This document shows, piece after piece, positions 14,892 to 21,978 of a DNA stretch of 21,978 bases (within the stretch, counting starts at the first letter, position 1; every line of letters begins with the position of its first letter). Made by a program: the position numbers and the translations under genes. A model generated the notes under the pieces. The model was not told the DNA's origin. It made no database searches and saw nothing but the letters and a program-made list of their open reading frames with translations. Location of the stretch: NCBI GenBank assembly GCA_016839245.1, contig JAEOUN010000049.1, forward strand, positions 1-21,978. The letters are read 5' to 3'. This stretch comes from Candidatus Thorarchaeota archaeon (GTDB lineage Archaea > Asgardarchaeota > Thorarchaeia > Thorarchaeales > Thorarchaeaceae).

Positions 14892-16100
14892 TTATTCACC
14901 TAAAAGACGCATTCGTATACTCTGTACAATCGAATTGAATAGTTCCTCAGGATTATCTACATCAGTAAATCCTCCCGTGTAGACATCTGCACTTCCTCCT
15001 CCTCTACCTCCGAGTATCTCCATTGCATCAGAAATATAATGTGTTGCACTCTCAGGCATCCCCACTGTCCAAAGTGTAAGATTTGCCTTCTTTCCAGGCG
15101 CAAAAAACAATGTGATGGATGGAGCTTCGAGTCTTAATTCTTTTAGAAGATGCTTAATGGCTGCTGAGTCAAGGCCTGGCAGGTATTCGTACCAAAATTC
15201 AACATCTCCAATCGTTTCTCTTTGACTTCCTTGTTTCAATAACTGAAGAACTTTCTCAACCAATTGGTCGTATGCATGTTGAACAGATTTTCCCTTATCT
15301 ATGATTGCGCCAATTTGACTGATTTCAAATGGATAGTCATATTTTCGCACCAAGATCTCGTTATACACATTGCATAACGTTTCTATGGCTTTTCTTCCTG
15401 ATATGAACTCAATGTAGATTTCATTCTCTTGAAACCTGATATCAATGATTTTGAACACACCAATATCTGAGGTATTAGTAACATGTACTCCTGAACAGGC
15501 TGATGTATCGAAATCACCGACTTTAACTAAACGAATTTTATCGTGCTTTGAGGTCACTCCTTCTCTTGCTCTAACTGATTCATCAACCTCTTCCGCCTTT
15601 GCAACCTGTGTTGTTATAGGCAATCTTTCATGAATGAGTCTAGTAACTTCAGATTCAGTCTCCAAGATTCTTTCAATGGTTAGATTTCCTCCTTCAAGCA
15701 CTATTGTGCCATGTATTCCATCTATCCAGATTCTTCCCAGATTCAATTCAGGATATTTCTTCTTTAACGCTCCAACAAAGATATGTTCTGAAGTATGATT
15801 TGACATCATCTCCTTACGCCAAATCATGTCAATAGTGAGTCTACACACACCTTTTTCATGGAGTGGTTTTTCCACAACAAGCACAGGTCTTCCTTCATGA
15901 ATGATTGTATCAATAAATGAATACTTCTTTCCAGATATTTCAATGACACCTCGATCTCCTGCTTGCCCTCCACTGGTAGGTTTTACAACAGCTTCTTCAA
16001 TCTCAATTAAACATTGACCATTTTCTTCAATAATAGAATCAATTGTTACTTCAAATTGATATCTGAGCGGATCGGTCCAATAATACGGTTCGGGCTCCAT
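14892..16100 (-). CDS. alaX: AlaX-type alanyl-tRNA editing protein with C-terminal DHHA1-like domain
   Basis: This is a trans-editing enzyme that hydrolyses mischarged tRNA-Ala (typically Ser- or Gly-tRNA-Ala). The 402 residues hold an N-terminal beta domain with PTSGGQAGDRG (41-51). The editing core has metal ligands H102 and H106 (NHTSEH) and C202 and H206 (ACSGVH), and a C-terminal domain has GGRGGGSADVYTGG (about 359-372), matching the DHHA1 glycine motif of alanyl-tRNA synthetase. The length and the DHHA1 tail fit the long AlaX-L class. The two ligand motifs differ slightly from the usual HTATH and CGGTH but keep all four ligands. It is convergent with the YbjN-like gene (22 bases apart) and divergent from the helical-repeat gene. 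Confidence 0.9.
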   Translation of the reverse strand: MEPEPYYWTDPLRYQFEVTIDSIIEENGQCLIEIEEAVVKPTSGGQAGDRGVIEISGKKYSFIDTIIHEGRPVLVVEKPLHEKGVCRLTIDMIWRKEMMSNHTSEHIFVGALKKKYPELNLGRIWIDGIHGTIVLEGGNLTIERILETESEVTRLIHERLPITTQVAKAEEVDESVRAREGVTSKHDKIRLVKVGDFDTSACSGVHVTNTSDIGVFKIIDIRFQENEIYIEFISGRKAIETLCNVYNEILVRKYDYPFEISQIGAIIDKGKSVQHAYDQLVEKVLQLLKQGSQRETIGDVEFWYEYLPGLDSAAIKHLLKELRLEAPSITLFFAPGKKANLTLWTVGMPESATHYISDAMEILGGRGGGSADVYTGGFTDVDNPEELFNSIVQSIRMRLLGE

Positions 16101-16234
16101 TTTAAGACCACTTTCATGTTATTGCTATTCTTCATGGTCTTTTGAATCTGGTTACTATCTCTTAATTCTAGCCGAAACCGATATTACCTGTCAGTTCACT
16201 TATCATAGTAACACGAATCGGAGCACCCAGAAGA
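16101..16234. promoter_or_regulatory. Divergent promoter region, alaX / helical-repeat gene, with split inverted repeat
   Basis: GTTACTAT (16151-16158) and ATAGTAAC (16205-16212) are perfect 8-bp inverted copies 46 bases apart. CTCTTAATTC (16159-16168) is a weak TATA-like stretch between them. GGAG (16219-16222) precedes the ATG at 16235 by 12 bases. A looped or paired operator is possible but unproven. Confidence 0.3.
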
Positions 16235-17485
16235 ATGTTCAAATTTTTAAAATCTGATCCGTTAAAAAAAGCCAAGAGACATGTTGAGAAAGCACTCATC
16301 GAAATCGAGGATGGTTTCCCTCAATATGCAAGTATTGAATACGAAAAAGCGGCACGACTCTTCTTCGAACAAGAAGAGATCGACTTTGCAGTGAAATATT
16401 TTCGTGAGGCTTCATACTGTGCACTTGAAGAGAATGACCATTATCGGGCTGCTGAGATGAAGATAGCTGGAGCTGAATGTCTTCTATTGGAAGGCCGATA
16501 TGATGAAGGTGCTGGTTTCTATTCAGAGGCATCCGATCATATGCATCGGGAAAAGAAGTACCGCGATTCAAATCGCGCATTGGCTATATCCATAATAGGG
16601 TATTTGGGTGCCAGAAACTTTGACACTGCAACCAACCTTCTTAGAAAGGGTGAGAAAAGGTATAGTAATATCTCTCAAAAAATGACACACGAATATAGTC
16701 TGGCAAAAGAGTGTGTGAGAATTCTTTGTGAGGGCGCTGATATTGATAAGAAGGAATTTGAAAAGATAGCAGGGAATGCGAAGGCAAAAATGAATGAAGA
16801 AACTCTCTTCAATTTCGTTGTAACTTCAGCTCGACTTGCTCTTGATACTGAGGTAATACTAGATTGGGCTGGGCAAAAAAGAGACCATGTACCAGTAAAA
16901 TCTCTGGTTGAATTGGAGCTGCAAGTAAAATGCCCTTCTCCAGTACGTGTAGTTGATCATCGAGTTGCAACCTCAAATAGCGTAGTTATCTCCAAAGGAC
17001 CAGAATTCAATAATCCTGCTGCAACACAAGACTCTTGGTTAATCGAGTGTACACCGGTCTTAAGTGGTGACGGAGTAGTAGGTCCATATCAAATTACTCT
17101 TGAAGGTGACAAAGTCCTTGTTCATAAACACAGTAATGCAGTTGAATTCAAGATTGCTCAGGCTCCGCCCAATCTTGAGATGTCTGTTTCTCCTGAAAGG
17201 GTATCCTGTTCACTAGGTGACGAAGCTATTTTGGAAATTGTAATAAGAAACAATGGTGCTGGTCCAGGTCAGAACATCAAAGTGAAATATGAGTTATCTG
17301 ATGGATTAGAAATCTCGTTAGGTAATGAAGAGAAAATCATTAGTTTTCTAGGCAGCGAGGAGAGTATTCGTTTTCAGTTCTTTGTTAAAGCGGTAGAACA
17401 AGGTGATGAACTTGTTACTATCCATGCCATAGATGGTGAATCTGGACAAGAGGTTGTAAAGACCGCGTTGGTAAGAATCGGATAG
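16235..17485 (+). CDS. TPR/alpha-SNAP-like helical protein fused to beta-sandwich domains
   Basis: This is a cytoplasmic protein of 416 residues without signal peptide or membrane segment. Residues ~10-205 are paired helices with TPR-like spacing: A-x-x-E-Y-E-K-A-A-x-L-F (32-43), F-A-V-K-Y-F-R-E-A-S (51-60), Y-D-E-G-A-G-F-Y-S-E-A-S (89-100). This resembles alpha-SNAP and other tetratricopeptide solenoids. Residues ~223-310 and ~312-416 look like two Ig/CARDB-type beta-sandwiches; the second has V-I-R-N-N-G-A-G-P-G-Q-N-I-K-V (336-350), the typical CARDB/DUF11 pattern. A helical solenoid followed by an Ig-like ear is reminiscent of adaptor architecture, but no specific homology is claimed. It ends 3 bases before a convergent helical-repeat gene; a pyrimidine-rich tract just after its stop (17488-17510) could end transcription. 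Confidence 0.72.
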   Translation: MFKFLKSDPLKKAKRHVEKALIEIEDGFPQYASIEYEKAARLFFEQEEIDFAVKYFREASYCALEENDHYRAAEMKIAGAECLLLEGRYDEGAGFYSEASDHMHREKKYRDSNRALAISIIGYLGARNFDTATNLLRKGEKRYSNISQKMTHEYSLAKECVRILCEGADIDKKEFEKIAGNAKAKMNEETLFNFVVTSARLALDTEVILDWAGQKRDHVPVKSLVELELQVKCPSPVRVVDHRVATSNSVVISKGPEFNNPAATQDSWLIECTPVLSGDGVVGPYQITLEGDKVLVHKHSNAVEFKIAQAPPNLEMSVSPERVSCSLGDEAILEIVIRNNGAGPGQNIKVKYELSDGLEISLGNEEKIISFLGSEESIRFQFFVKAVEQGDELVTIHAIDGESGQEVVKTALVRIG

Positions 17486-17488
17486 ATC

Positions 17489-18283
17489 CTACCCTTTTCT
17501 TTTCTTTCTCTCAATTTCTTGTCTGATGCTTAAACATGCGCCCATAACTTCTTGAATGGCTTCTTCTTCCTTAAAGATTCTAAGTAGTTCATCTGCATCA
17601 TCAAGATTGTTCTCGGTAAGATTCTCACTGAACTCTAGTAGTGTCTTTAGCCATTCCCATCTCGTCTTGTCTATGATCTTCTTTGCCTTCTCAATTCTTT
17701 CTTTTGCTTTATCGAACTTTTCAATTGTGGCAAATCCCATTGCTGCTAAAGAGAGATCAATAACAGCCCGTTCTGCATTTCCATTATCAATTGCTTTCTC
17801 AGCGGCTTTATCATAGAGGTTGCCCATATTCTGTGCTGAGGTCAAGAAGTATTCACGATCTCCAGTTTTATGACAAGAGTATGCTGCCCAGAGATAAGCT
17901 TGAGCTGCTGTTTCAGTCATTCTCTCTAGAAGTGCCTCTTTTGCGGCATTCTCATAGAGTGTCAATGCTGTAGCAAAATCACTGATTTGCCTATATTGCG
18001 TCGCAGCTTCCATATATGCTGTGGCTGCAGCTTTGTGGTCGTCCTTTTCCAATCGCTCTTCTGCATACATATGATAATATTCAGCAGCTTTCTTAGTCAT
18101 CTGAAGTACTCTGTCGAGATAACAACTAGCCGCATGTTTGAACTGGTTGGCAGCTTGATAGTAATTTTCGTTTTCAAGGAATTCATTTGCAATGCGTTCC
18201 CATTGTGTACAATCGTCTTCCATTATATCCCAACCTCGAAATACTCGAATATTATCTACACTAGACTCTAACTGGATGTTCAT
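17489..18283 (-). CDS. Alpha-SNAP-like helical-repeat (TPR) protein
   Basis: This is a soluble protein of 264 residues, almost entirely helical. Repeats at about 32-66, 69-100, 106-140, 150-182 and 185-215 carry the alpha-SNAP/TPR pattern of small residues: YYQAANQFKHAASCYL (41-56), HKAAATAYMEAATQYR (83-98), FATALTLYENAAKEAL (103-118). It ends in a basic tail KKRKG. In eukaryotes alpha-SNAP recruits NSF to SNARE complexes; an equivalent role here is speculation. Two starts are possible: ATG 18283, which fits a leaderless mRNA from the TATA-like CATATTTG near 18302-18309, and ATG 18223 (codon 21), which has GAGGT 9 bases upstream and sits just before the first repeat. It is convergent with the other helical-repeat gene. 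Confidence 0.72.
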   Translation of the reverse strand: MNIQLESSVDNIRVFRGWDIMEDDCTQWERIANEFLENENYYQAANQFKHAASCYLDRVLQMTKKAAEYYHMYAEERLEKDDHKAAATAYMEAATQYRQISDFATALTLYENAAKEALLERMTETAAQAYLWAAYSCHKTGDREYFLTSAQNMGNLYDKAAEKAIDNGNAERAVIDLSLAAMGFATIEKFDKAKERIEKAKKIIDKTRWEWLKTLLEFSENLTENNLDDADELLRIFKEEEAIQEVMGACLSIRQEIERKKRKG

Positions 18284-18290
18284 TAGATGC

Positions 18291-18313
18291 TTGTGCTACA
18301 CAAATATGTTGTG
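18291..18313. promoter_or_regulatory. Triple half-site repeat upstream of the alpha-SNAP-like gene
   Basis: TTGTG (18291-18295), CACAA (18299-18303) and TTGTG (18309-18313) form two overlapping perfect inverted repeats, with spacers CTA and ATATG. They surround a TATA-like box for the minus-strand gene and end 8 bases before its upstream ATG. This is the layout expected of an operator, but no regulator is identified. Confidence 0.4.
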
Positions 18314-18353
18314 CTGATGTAAGGGTTGCAAAATATCGACAAGATACGCTTGA

Positions 18354-19616
18354 TTATTTACTGATTTCCTCAAGAATCTCCTTGGCTCTTTCTACCTTGA
18401 CACTCTTTTCCTTGACAAGTCGTTCCGCGATTATATCTATTTGCTCTCCACGAGCGCCAGCTGTTGCTGCGACATTTCGCGCATGCAGCGCCATGTGTCC
18501 TTTCTGAATTCCTTCTGATGCTAGTGCTCTCAGAGCCGCAAGGTTTTGAGCTAGACCAACACTGGCAATTATGTGTCCCAATTCTAGTGCAGTCTGTACT
18601 CCTAGTATCTTAACGCAGGCACGAGCGACTGGATGCACTTTAGTAGCGCCTCCGACAAGACCTACTGCCATGGGAATCTCAATTGAACCAACGAGATTGC
18701 CATCTTCATCCTTCTCATATTTTGTTAAGGAGCTATATCCGTTTCTTGCTGCATAACTGTGAGCTCCAGCTTCGATAGCTCTAAAGTCATTACCCGTAGC
18801 AATCACGACGGCATCAATTCCATTCATGATACCCTTATTGTGGGTTGCACATCTATAAGGATCCGCTTCTGCAAAAGCCCAAGCTGCAATGATATCATTG
18901 ACTACTTCCTCTCCCCCCAGCAGTTCCTTATCAAATGTTGCTCTCACACGCACAAGTCTAAATTCAGCAAGATTTGAGAGGATTCTGAGGATAACCCTTC
19001 CGCCTGTTATTTTTTCAATTCTTGGAGCAAGTGCTTCTGCCATAGTATTGACTGCATTGGCTCCCATTGCATCGCGCGTATCCACAACCAGCTCACATAC
19101 AAGCATTGTACCTACTGAGGAATCTAAAATCCTGACCCTGAGATCCTGTGCTCCGCCACCAAATCGTACGAGAATTGGGTCTTGCTCATTGGCAAGTCTT
19201 AGTAGTTCATCCTTAACCTCAATAATTTGGTTTTTTGCTGCATAGGGTGCAGGGACTTCAACAGTCTGAATTTGTGCAATCATTCGTGGTCCGGTATCTG
19301 TTGCAATAAAACCTCCAAGGTCTCTTGCCATCCTTGCAGCGTTACTTGCCGCAGCAACCACAGATGGTTCTTCAATTGCCATTGGAATAAGGTAATCCTT
19401 TCCATTGATGATAAAATTAGTAGCAATGCCTAGAGGTAATGTCATTGAACCAACTACATTCTCAATCATATGGTCTAAAATTTCTAAATCCACCTTTCCA
19501 GGATTGATGAGCGGCCCCAGTTCTTCCTCGCCTAGACCTGTGACTTTCATTAGTTTCTTTACACGTTCTTCACGTGATAATTTGTAAAATCCTGTAAGTT
19601 TTGAATCGTCAACCAT
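18354..19616 (-). CDS. mvaA: Hydroxymethylglutaryl-CoA reductase, class II
   Basis: This cytosolic enzyme interconverts HMG-CoA and mevalonate, the committed step for archaeal isoprenoid lipids. In 420 residues all class II landmarks appear: ENVVGSMTLPLG (52-63), EEPSVVAAAS (82-91) with the catalytic Glu, DAMGANAVNTM (182-192) for the nicotinamide cofactor, HNKG with K261, GNDFRAIEAGAHSYAA with D277, and KGHMALHARN with catalytic H374. There is no membrane anchor, unlike eukaryotic class I enzymes. Most archaea use class I; class II is known in some lineages such as Archaeoglobus, so this copy may trace to transfer. Because it is the only reductase in view, a biosynthetic role is inferred. 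ATG at 19616 is preferred over 19622, as GAGG at 19624-19627 then sits 7 bases away. It diverges from a membrane winged-helix gene. Confidence 0.95.
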   Translation of the reverse strand: MVDDSKLTGFYKLSREERVKKLMKVTGLGEEELGPLINPGKVDLEILDHMIENVVGSMTLPLGIATNFIINGKDYLIPMAIEEPSVVAAASNAARMARDLGGFIATDTGPRMIAQIQTVEVPAPYAAKNQIIEVKDELLRLANEQDPILVRFGGGAQDLRVRILDSSVGTMLVCELVVDTRDAMGANAVNTMAEALAPRIEKITGGRVILRILSNLAEFRLVRVRATFDKELLGGEEVVNDIIAAWAFAEADPYRCATHNKGIMNGIDAVVIATGNDFRAIEAGAHSYAARNGYSSLTKYEKDEDGNLVGSIEIPMAVGLVGGATKVHPVARACVKILGVQTALELGHIIASVGLAQNLAALRALASEGIQKGHMALHARNVAATAGARGEQIDIIAERLVKEKSVKVERAKEILEEISK

Positions 19617-19653
19617 TAGCATTCCTCAGCAATTGGCGTATTGTAGTTCGACG

Positions 19654-19710
19654 TTTCTATAAAAGAGTGTTCCTAGAACAATTTATTTCATTTCACATAC
19701 AGTCACATAC
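19654..19710. promoter_or_regulatory. Back-to-back promoters of mvaA and the winged-helix gene with a shared palindrome
   Basis: On the minus strand TTTTATAG (19657-19664) is a good TATA box for mvaA. On the plus strand ATTTATTT (19681-19688) is one for the winged-helix gene, about 25 bases before its ATG (leaderless). Exactly between them TGTTC-CTA-GAACA (19668-19680) is a perfect inverted repeat. TCACATAC occurs twice in direct orientation with a 10-base step (19693-19700, 19703-19710) just before the ATG. Confidence 0.55.
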
Positions 19711-20145
19711 ATGTCTTATGTATCAGGAGGAACAATAGCTCCGCCTCTGTTATTCTGTTTTGGAATTTTCATTGCCGTCTTTGGCTTCATGTTTGCTTAT
19801 CTGCTACCTATTGATGATTTCTTTTTTGATTATATTGGAAATGGTTTAATCATAGCTGCGTTAGTGATGATTTTTGCAGGATTGGTGTTAATTCCGGGCT
19901 CAAGACGAGAGTCAAGAAGAATCAGAAGTGTTCTTGAGATTGTAGCAGTTAGAAAAGAGGTTTCCATCTCTGACATTAGTGCAGAGACTGGACTAGAAAG
20001 GGAATATATTCGCAAAATCATAACGAACATGCTTATCTCACATGTTCTTTTTGGTTATCTGGAAAACGACCTATTTGTTCGTGACACATCCGGTAGACCG
20101 CCATTCTATGGTGCCAGTGGATTGGGTATGGCTGGAACATATTAA
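19711..20145 (+). CDS. Membrane-anchored winged-helix protein
   Basis: This 144-residue protein has two N-terminal membrane helices (about 11-33 and 43-62), a basic stop-transfer segment (RRESRRIR, 65-72) and a cytoplasmic winged-helix domain (about 73-125). The domain pattern VSISDISAETGLEREYIRK then I-x-x-M-L-I-S-H-V-L-F-G-Y-L fits helix, recognition helix and wing; PCI-type winged helices look similar. It could be a membrane-tethered transcription regulator or a protein-interaction module. The start ATG follows a TATA box by about 25 bases and lacks a ribosome site, so the mRNA is probably leaderless. It shares its promoter region with mvaA, which makes control of, or by, membrane-lipid synthesis a reasonable guess. 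No family name is certain. Confidence 0.7.
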   Translation: MSYVSGGTIAPPLLFCFGIFIAVFGFMFAYLLPIDDFFFDYIGNGLIIAALVMIFAGLVLIPGSRRESRRIRSVLEIVAVRKEVSISDISAETGLEREYIRKIITNMLISHVLFGYLENDLFVRDTSGRPPFYGASGLGMAGTY

Positions 20146-20210
20146 AGATCTTTGACAAGTTTAATTGTAATTCATCCATAGTTCTAAAGATAATGATTAA
20201 GACCATAGGG

Positions 20211-20217
20211 TTTATTT
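20211..20217 (+). promoter_or_regulatory. TATA-like box for glyS
   Basis: TTTATTT, preceded by GGG, lies 33-39 bases before the likely glyS ATG, so the leader would be very short. The rest of the 20146-20249 gap shows no gene. Confidence 0.4.
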
Positions 20218-20249
20218 CACAGTCCTAAAACGATGGATGATGGTTGAGT

Positions 20250-21776
20250 ATGATGAATTCAGAGCGAGACTTCAATGACATCATTACTAGTTTGGCCAAG
20301 AAGCGAGGTTTCTTCTGGGGTCCCAGCCCTGAGATCTATGGAGGTAGCTCTGGATTTTATGATTTAGGACCTCTAGGAAAACTGCTCAAGAATAGATTAG
20401 AGAACATCATCCGTTCCTCATTTGTTAGGGCTAATTTCTGGGAAGTCGAATGTCCCACGGTTTCTATCGCTCCCGTTTGGAAAGCATCTGGTCACCTCGA
20501 CGGATTCATAGATCCTGTCACTCAATGTACAAAGTGTGGTCAGGTATATCGTGCAGATAATCTCATAGTTGAGCAAAAGCCGGATGCCCAGATTGCAGGT
20601 CAGAGTGTTGAACAACTCACTGAGACCATTAAGAAGCTAGAGATAATTTGCCCAGTGTGCAAGAGTCCACTTGGTCCAGTTGAACCATATAACCTCATGA
20701 TGAAGACACGACTCGGTCTTGATCAAGATGCATATCTCCGACCTGAAACCGCCACATCGACCTACCTTCTCTTTAGACGATTCTTGACCTTCTTTAGGGA
20801 TAAACTCCCCATGATGGTCTTTCAGATTGGTAAAGCCTATCGCAATGAGATATCTCCACGTCAGGGCATGTTGCGTTTGAGGGAGTTCACCCAGACTGAG
20901 GGACAGATATTCATTCTGGAGGATGATGAGCAGAACTGGCCTCAGTATGATTCTATCAAGGACGAAATTTTACCTCTCCTCTCTAACAAAGATCAACAGA
21001 AAGGCAGTAACGATTCTGTGAAAATGAAGGTATCTGAAGGAATTAAGAAAAGCAACTTTCAGAAGCAAGCCTATGCATGGTGTGTTTATCTCGCCTATTC
21101 AATCTTCAAGAAGATGGGTTTTCCAGAAGAGCGCATGCGGCTTCGTCAGCACCTTAAGACTGAGATGGCTCACTACGCTCGAGACGCATGGGACCTCGAG
21201 ATTTTCACCAAGAGCTTTGGTTGGGTTGAGTGTTGTGGTATTCATGATCGCGGTGACTATGACCTTTCTAGACATCAGGAGTTCTCGAAAGAGAAGCTAA
21301 GTGTGAGTGTCAATAAACAACCTACAGTGCCAAATGTCCTTGAGATTGCTTTTGGTATTGAGAGACCTCTCTTTTGCCTTATTGATAATTCATTTCAACC
21401 TGAAAGTGAAGAACGAGATACTGACTGGCTTCAATTTCCACCTGAGGTTGCACCCATACAGGTGGCAGTATTTCCATTGATGGGTAAAGACGAACTCTTG
21501 GGTCCTGCACAGGAGATCTTTGATGAAGTCATGGAAGCCGGACTCATTGTGCAATTCGATGTTGGTGGCTCTATTGGTAGAAGATATCGGCGTCAAGATG
21601 AAGTGGGCACTCCGTTTTGCATCACCATCGATTACACGACTCTTGAGGATGGAACAGTAACCATACGAGACCGTGACTCTATGGAGCAGGTTAGAATACA
21701 CCGAGACGAATTGACTCAGATTCTCAGAAAACTCGTTCGAGGTATTGTTTCATTCAATTCTTTAAAGGGGCAATAG
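20250..21776 (+). CDS. glyS: Glycyl-tRNA synthetase, archaeal/eukaryotic dimeric type
   Basis: This class II synthetase charges tRNA-Gly. In 508 residues: KKRGFFWGPSPEIYGG (17-32) and FYDLGPLG open the catalytic domain; C93-x-x-C96 and C134-x-x-C137 form a zinc-binding insert; RPETA (164-168) and motif 2 with YRNEISPRQG (197-206) and R-L-R-E-F-T follow; GWVECCGIHDRGDYDLSRH (324-342) recognises Gly; motif 3 is GIERPLF (369-375). The C-terminal anticodon-binding domain starts at about 401 (VAPIQVAVFPL). At ~508 residues it is shorter than many archaeal GlyRS, because the region between motifs 2 and 3 is compact. Start is ATG 20250 or 20253; an in-frame TTG at 20244 is less likely. No strong ribosome site is seen, in line with a short-leader mRNA. 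Confidence 0.96.
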   Translation: MMNSERDFNDIITSLAKKRGFFWGPSPEIYGGSSGFYDLGPLGKLLKNRLENIIRSSFVRANFWEVECPTVSIAPVWKASGHLDGFIDPVTQCTKCGQVYRADNLIVEQKPDAQIAGQSVEQLTETIKKLEIICPVCKSPLGPVEPYNLMMKTRLGLDQDAYLRPETATSTYLLFRRFLTFFRDKLPMMVFQIGKAYRNEISPRQGMLRLREFTQTEGQIFILEDDEQNWPQYDSIKDEILPLLSNKDQQKGSNDSVKMKVSEGIKKSNFQKQAYAWCVYLAYSIFKKMGFPEERMRLRQHLKTEMAHYARDAWDLEIFTKSFGWVECCGIHDRGDYDLSRHQEFSKEKLSVSVNKQPTVPNVLEIAFGIERPLFCLIDNSFQPESEERDTDWLQFPPEVAPIQVAVFPLMGKDELLGPAQEIFDEVMEAGLIVQFDVGGSIGRRYRRQDEVGTPFCITIDYTTLEDGTVTIRDRDSMEQVRIHRDELTQILRKLVRGIVSFNSLKGQ

Positions 21777-21936
21777 ACTTCTATGATTCGTGGAAAATGC
21801 AAATGATGATTGACCATCTTTGCATAAATGTTGTGACATCAGTATATTGGCTGTATGCCCAGAAGCAACGGAAATGGCTTGAGAGGACATCCTAATCAAT
21901 AAGCTTCATATAGCCTCAGAGAGAGGGTATAGTCAG
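21777..21936 (+). other. Non-coding stretch after glyS with a candidate terminator hairpin
   Basis: ATGCAAA (21797-21803) pairs with TTTGCAT (21819-21825), and GATG (21805-21808) with CATC (21815-21818) after one bulged base. This gives an 11-bp interrupted stem about 20 bases after the glyS stop. No U-run follows, so termination is uncertain. TATA-like stretches occur at about 21843 and 21907. No gene is seen. Confidence 0.4.
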
Positions 21937-21978
21937 ATGAGTTGTTATATGAGGTCTGATGCTTTTGTCAGTTACAGA
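21937..21978 (+). CDS. Possible start of a further gene (cut by window edge)
   Basis: An ATG at 21937 opens a frame that stays open for all 14 codons to the window end. CATATA (21907-21912) lies about 28 bases upstream, where a TATA box for a leaderless mRNA would be, and GAGGG lies nearby. Fourteen codons are far too few to prove a gene or suggest a product. Confidence 0.25.
   Translation, partial: MSCYMRSDAFVSYR

Noticed and set aside
18889..19245. 118-codon plus-strand frame opposite mvaA
   Set aside because: Serine-rich low-complexity translation antisense to a strongly conserved enzyme.
19693..19710. Two direct copies of TCACATAC as a possible repeat array or CRISPR remnant
   Set aside because: There are only two 8-base copies with a 2-base gap and no further units; at most a regulator half-site pair.
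21777..21978. tRNA or other structured RNA gene after glyS
   Set aside because: No cloverleaf-compatible acceptor, T-loop (GGTTCAAATCC-like) or anticodon stem could be found; only an interrupted hairpin is present.

Overview
The window looks like a piece of an archaeal chromosome. Its tryptophanyl- and glycyl-tRNA synthetases are of the archaeal/eukaryotic type. It also carries a class II HMG-CoA reductase (isoprenoid lipid synthesis), a divergent member of the archaeal Nre repair family, GGAG/GGTG ribosome sites, and several starts placed about 25-30 bases after a TATA-like box (leaderless style). Two alpha-SNAP-like helical-repeat proteins and a membrane-anchored winged-helix protein would suit an Asgard archaeon, possibly Thorarchaeia-like, but that is inference. 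No rRNA, tRNA, CRISPR array, transposase or phage gene was seen.

Layout. Positions 1-5333 (minus strand) hold an ion-homeostasis block: a P2-type cation ATPase (cut by the window edge), a CPA1/NhaP-type Na+/H+ antiporter, a PhoU/DUF47-like protein, an amphi-Trp protein and an NhaA antiporter. Amphi-Trp, PhoU-like and NhaP form a tight operon. Positions 5484-7558 (plus) hold trpS, closed by a strong hairpin terminator, then a TauE/SafE exporter. A 317-base non-coding stretch follows. Positions 7876-11379 (plus) hold a CPBP/CAAX-type membrane protease, an unrecognised multi-pass protein and two tandem paralogous zinc-ribbon membrane proteins, closed by a textbook terminator. An Nre-like gene (minus, 11412-12572) faces this terminator and diverges from a GT-C-type glycosyltransferase (12776-14350). 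A small YbjN-like protein and a convergent AlaX-type alanyl-tRNA editing protein follow. Positions 16235-18283 hold two convergent helical-repeat proteins; the first has beta-sandwich domains fused at its C-terminus. The last part holds mvaA (minus) diverging from a membrane-anchored winged-helix gene, then glyS (plus) and about 200 bases without a clear gene.

How the genes fit together. The first block probably balances Na+/H+ and divalent or monovalent cations. trpS, alaX and glyS serve aminoacylation and its quality control. mvaA feeds the mevalonate pathway. The proteins with least known function are the zinc-ribbon pair, the helical-repeat pair and the membrane winged-helix protein. Short perfect palindromes lie in several promoter regions (1110-1122, 3840-3860, 5444-5458, 18291-18313, 19668-19680) and are candidate regulator sites. 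All calls are from reading the sequence; no database search was run.
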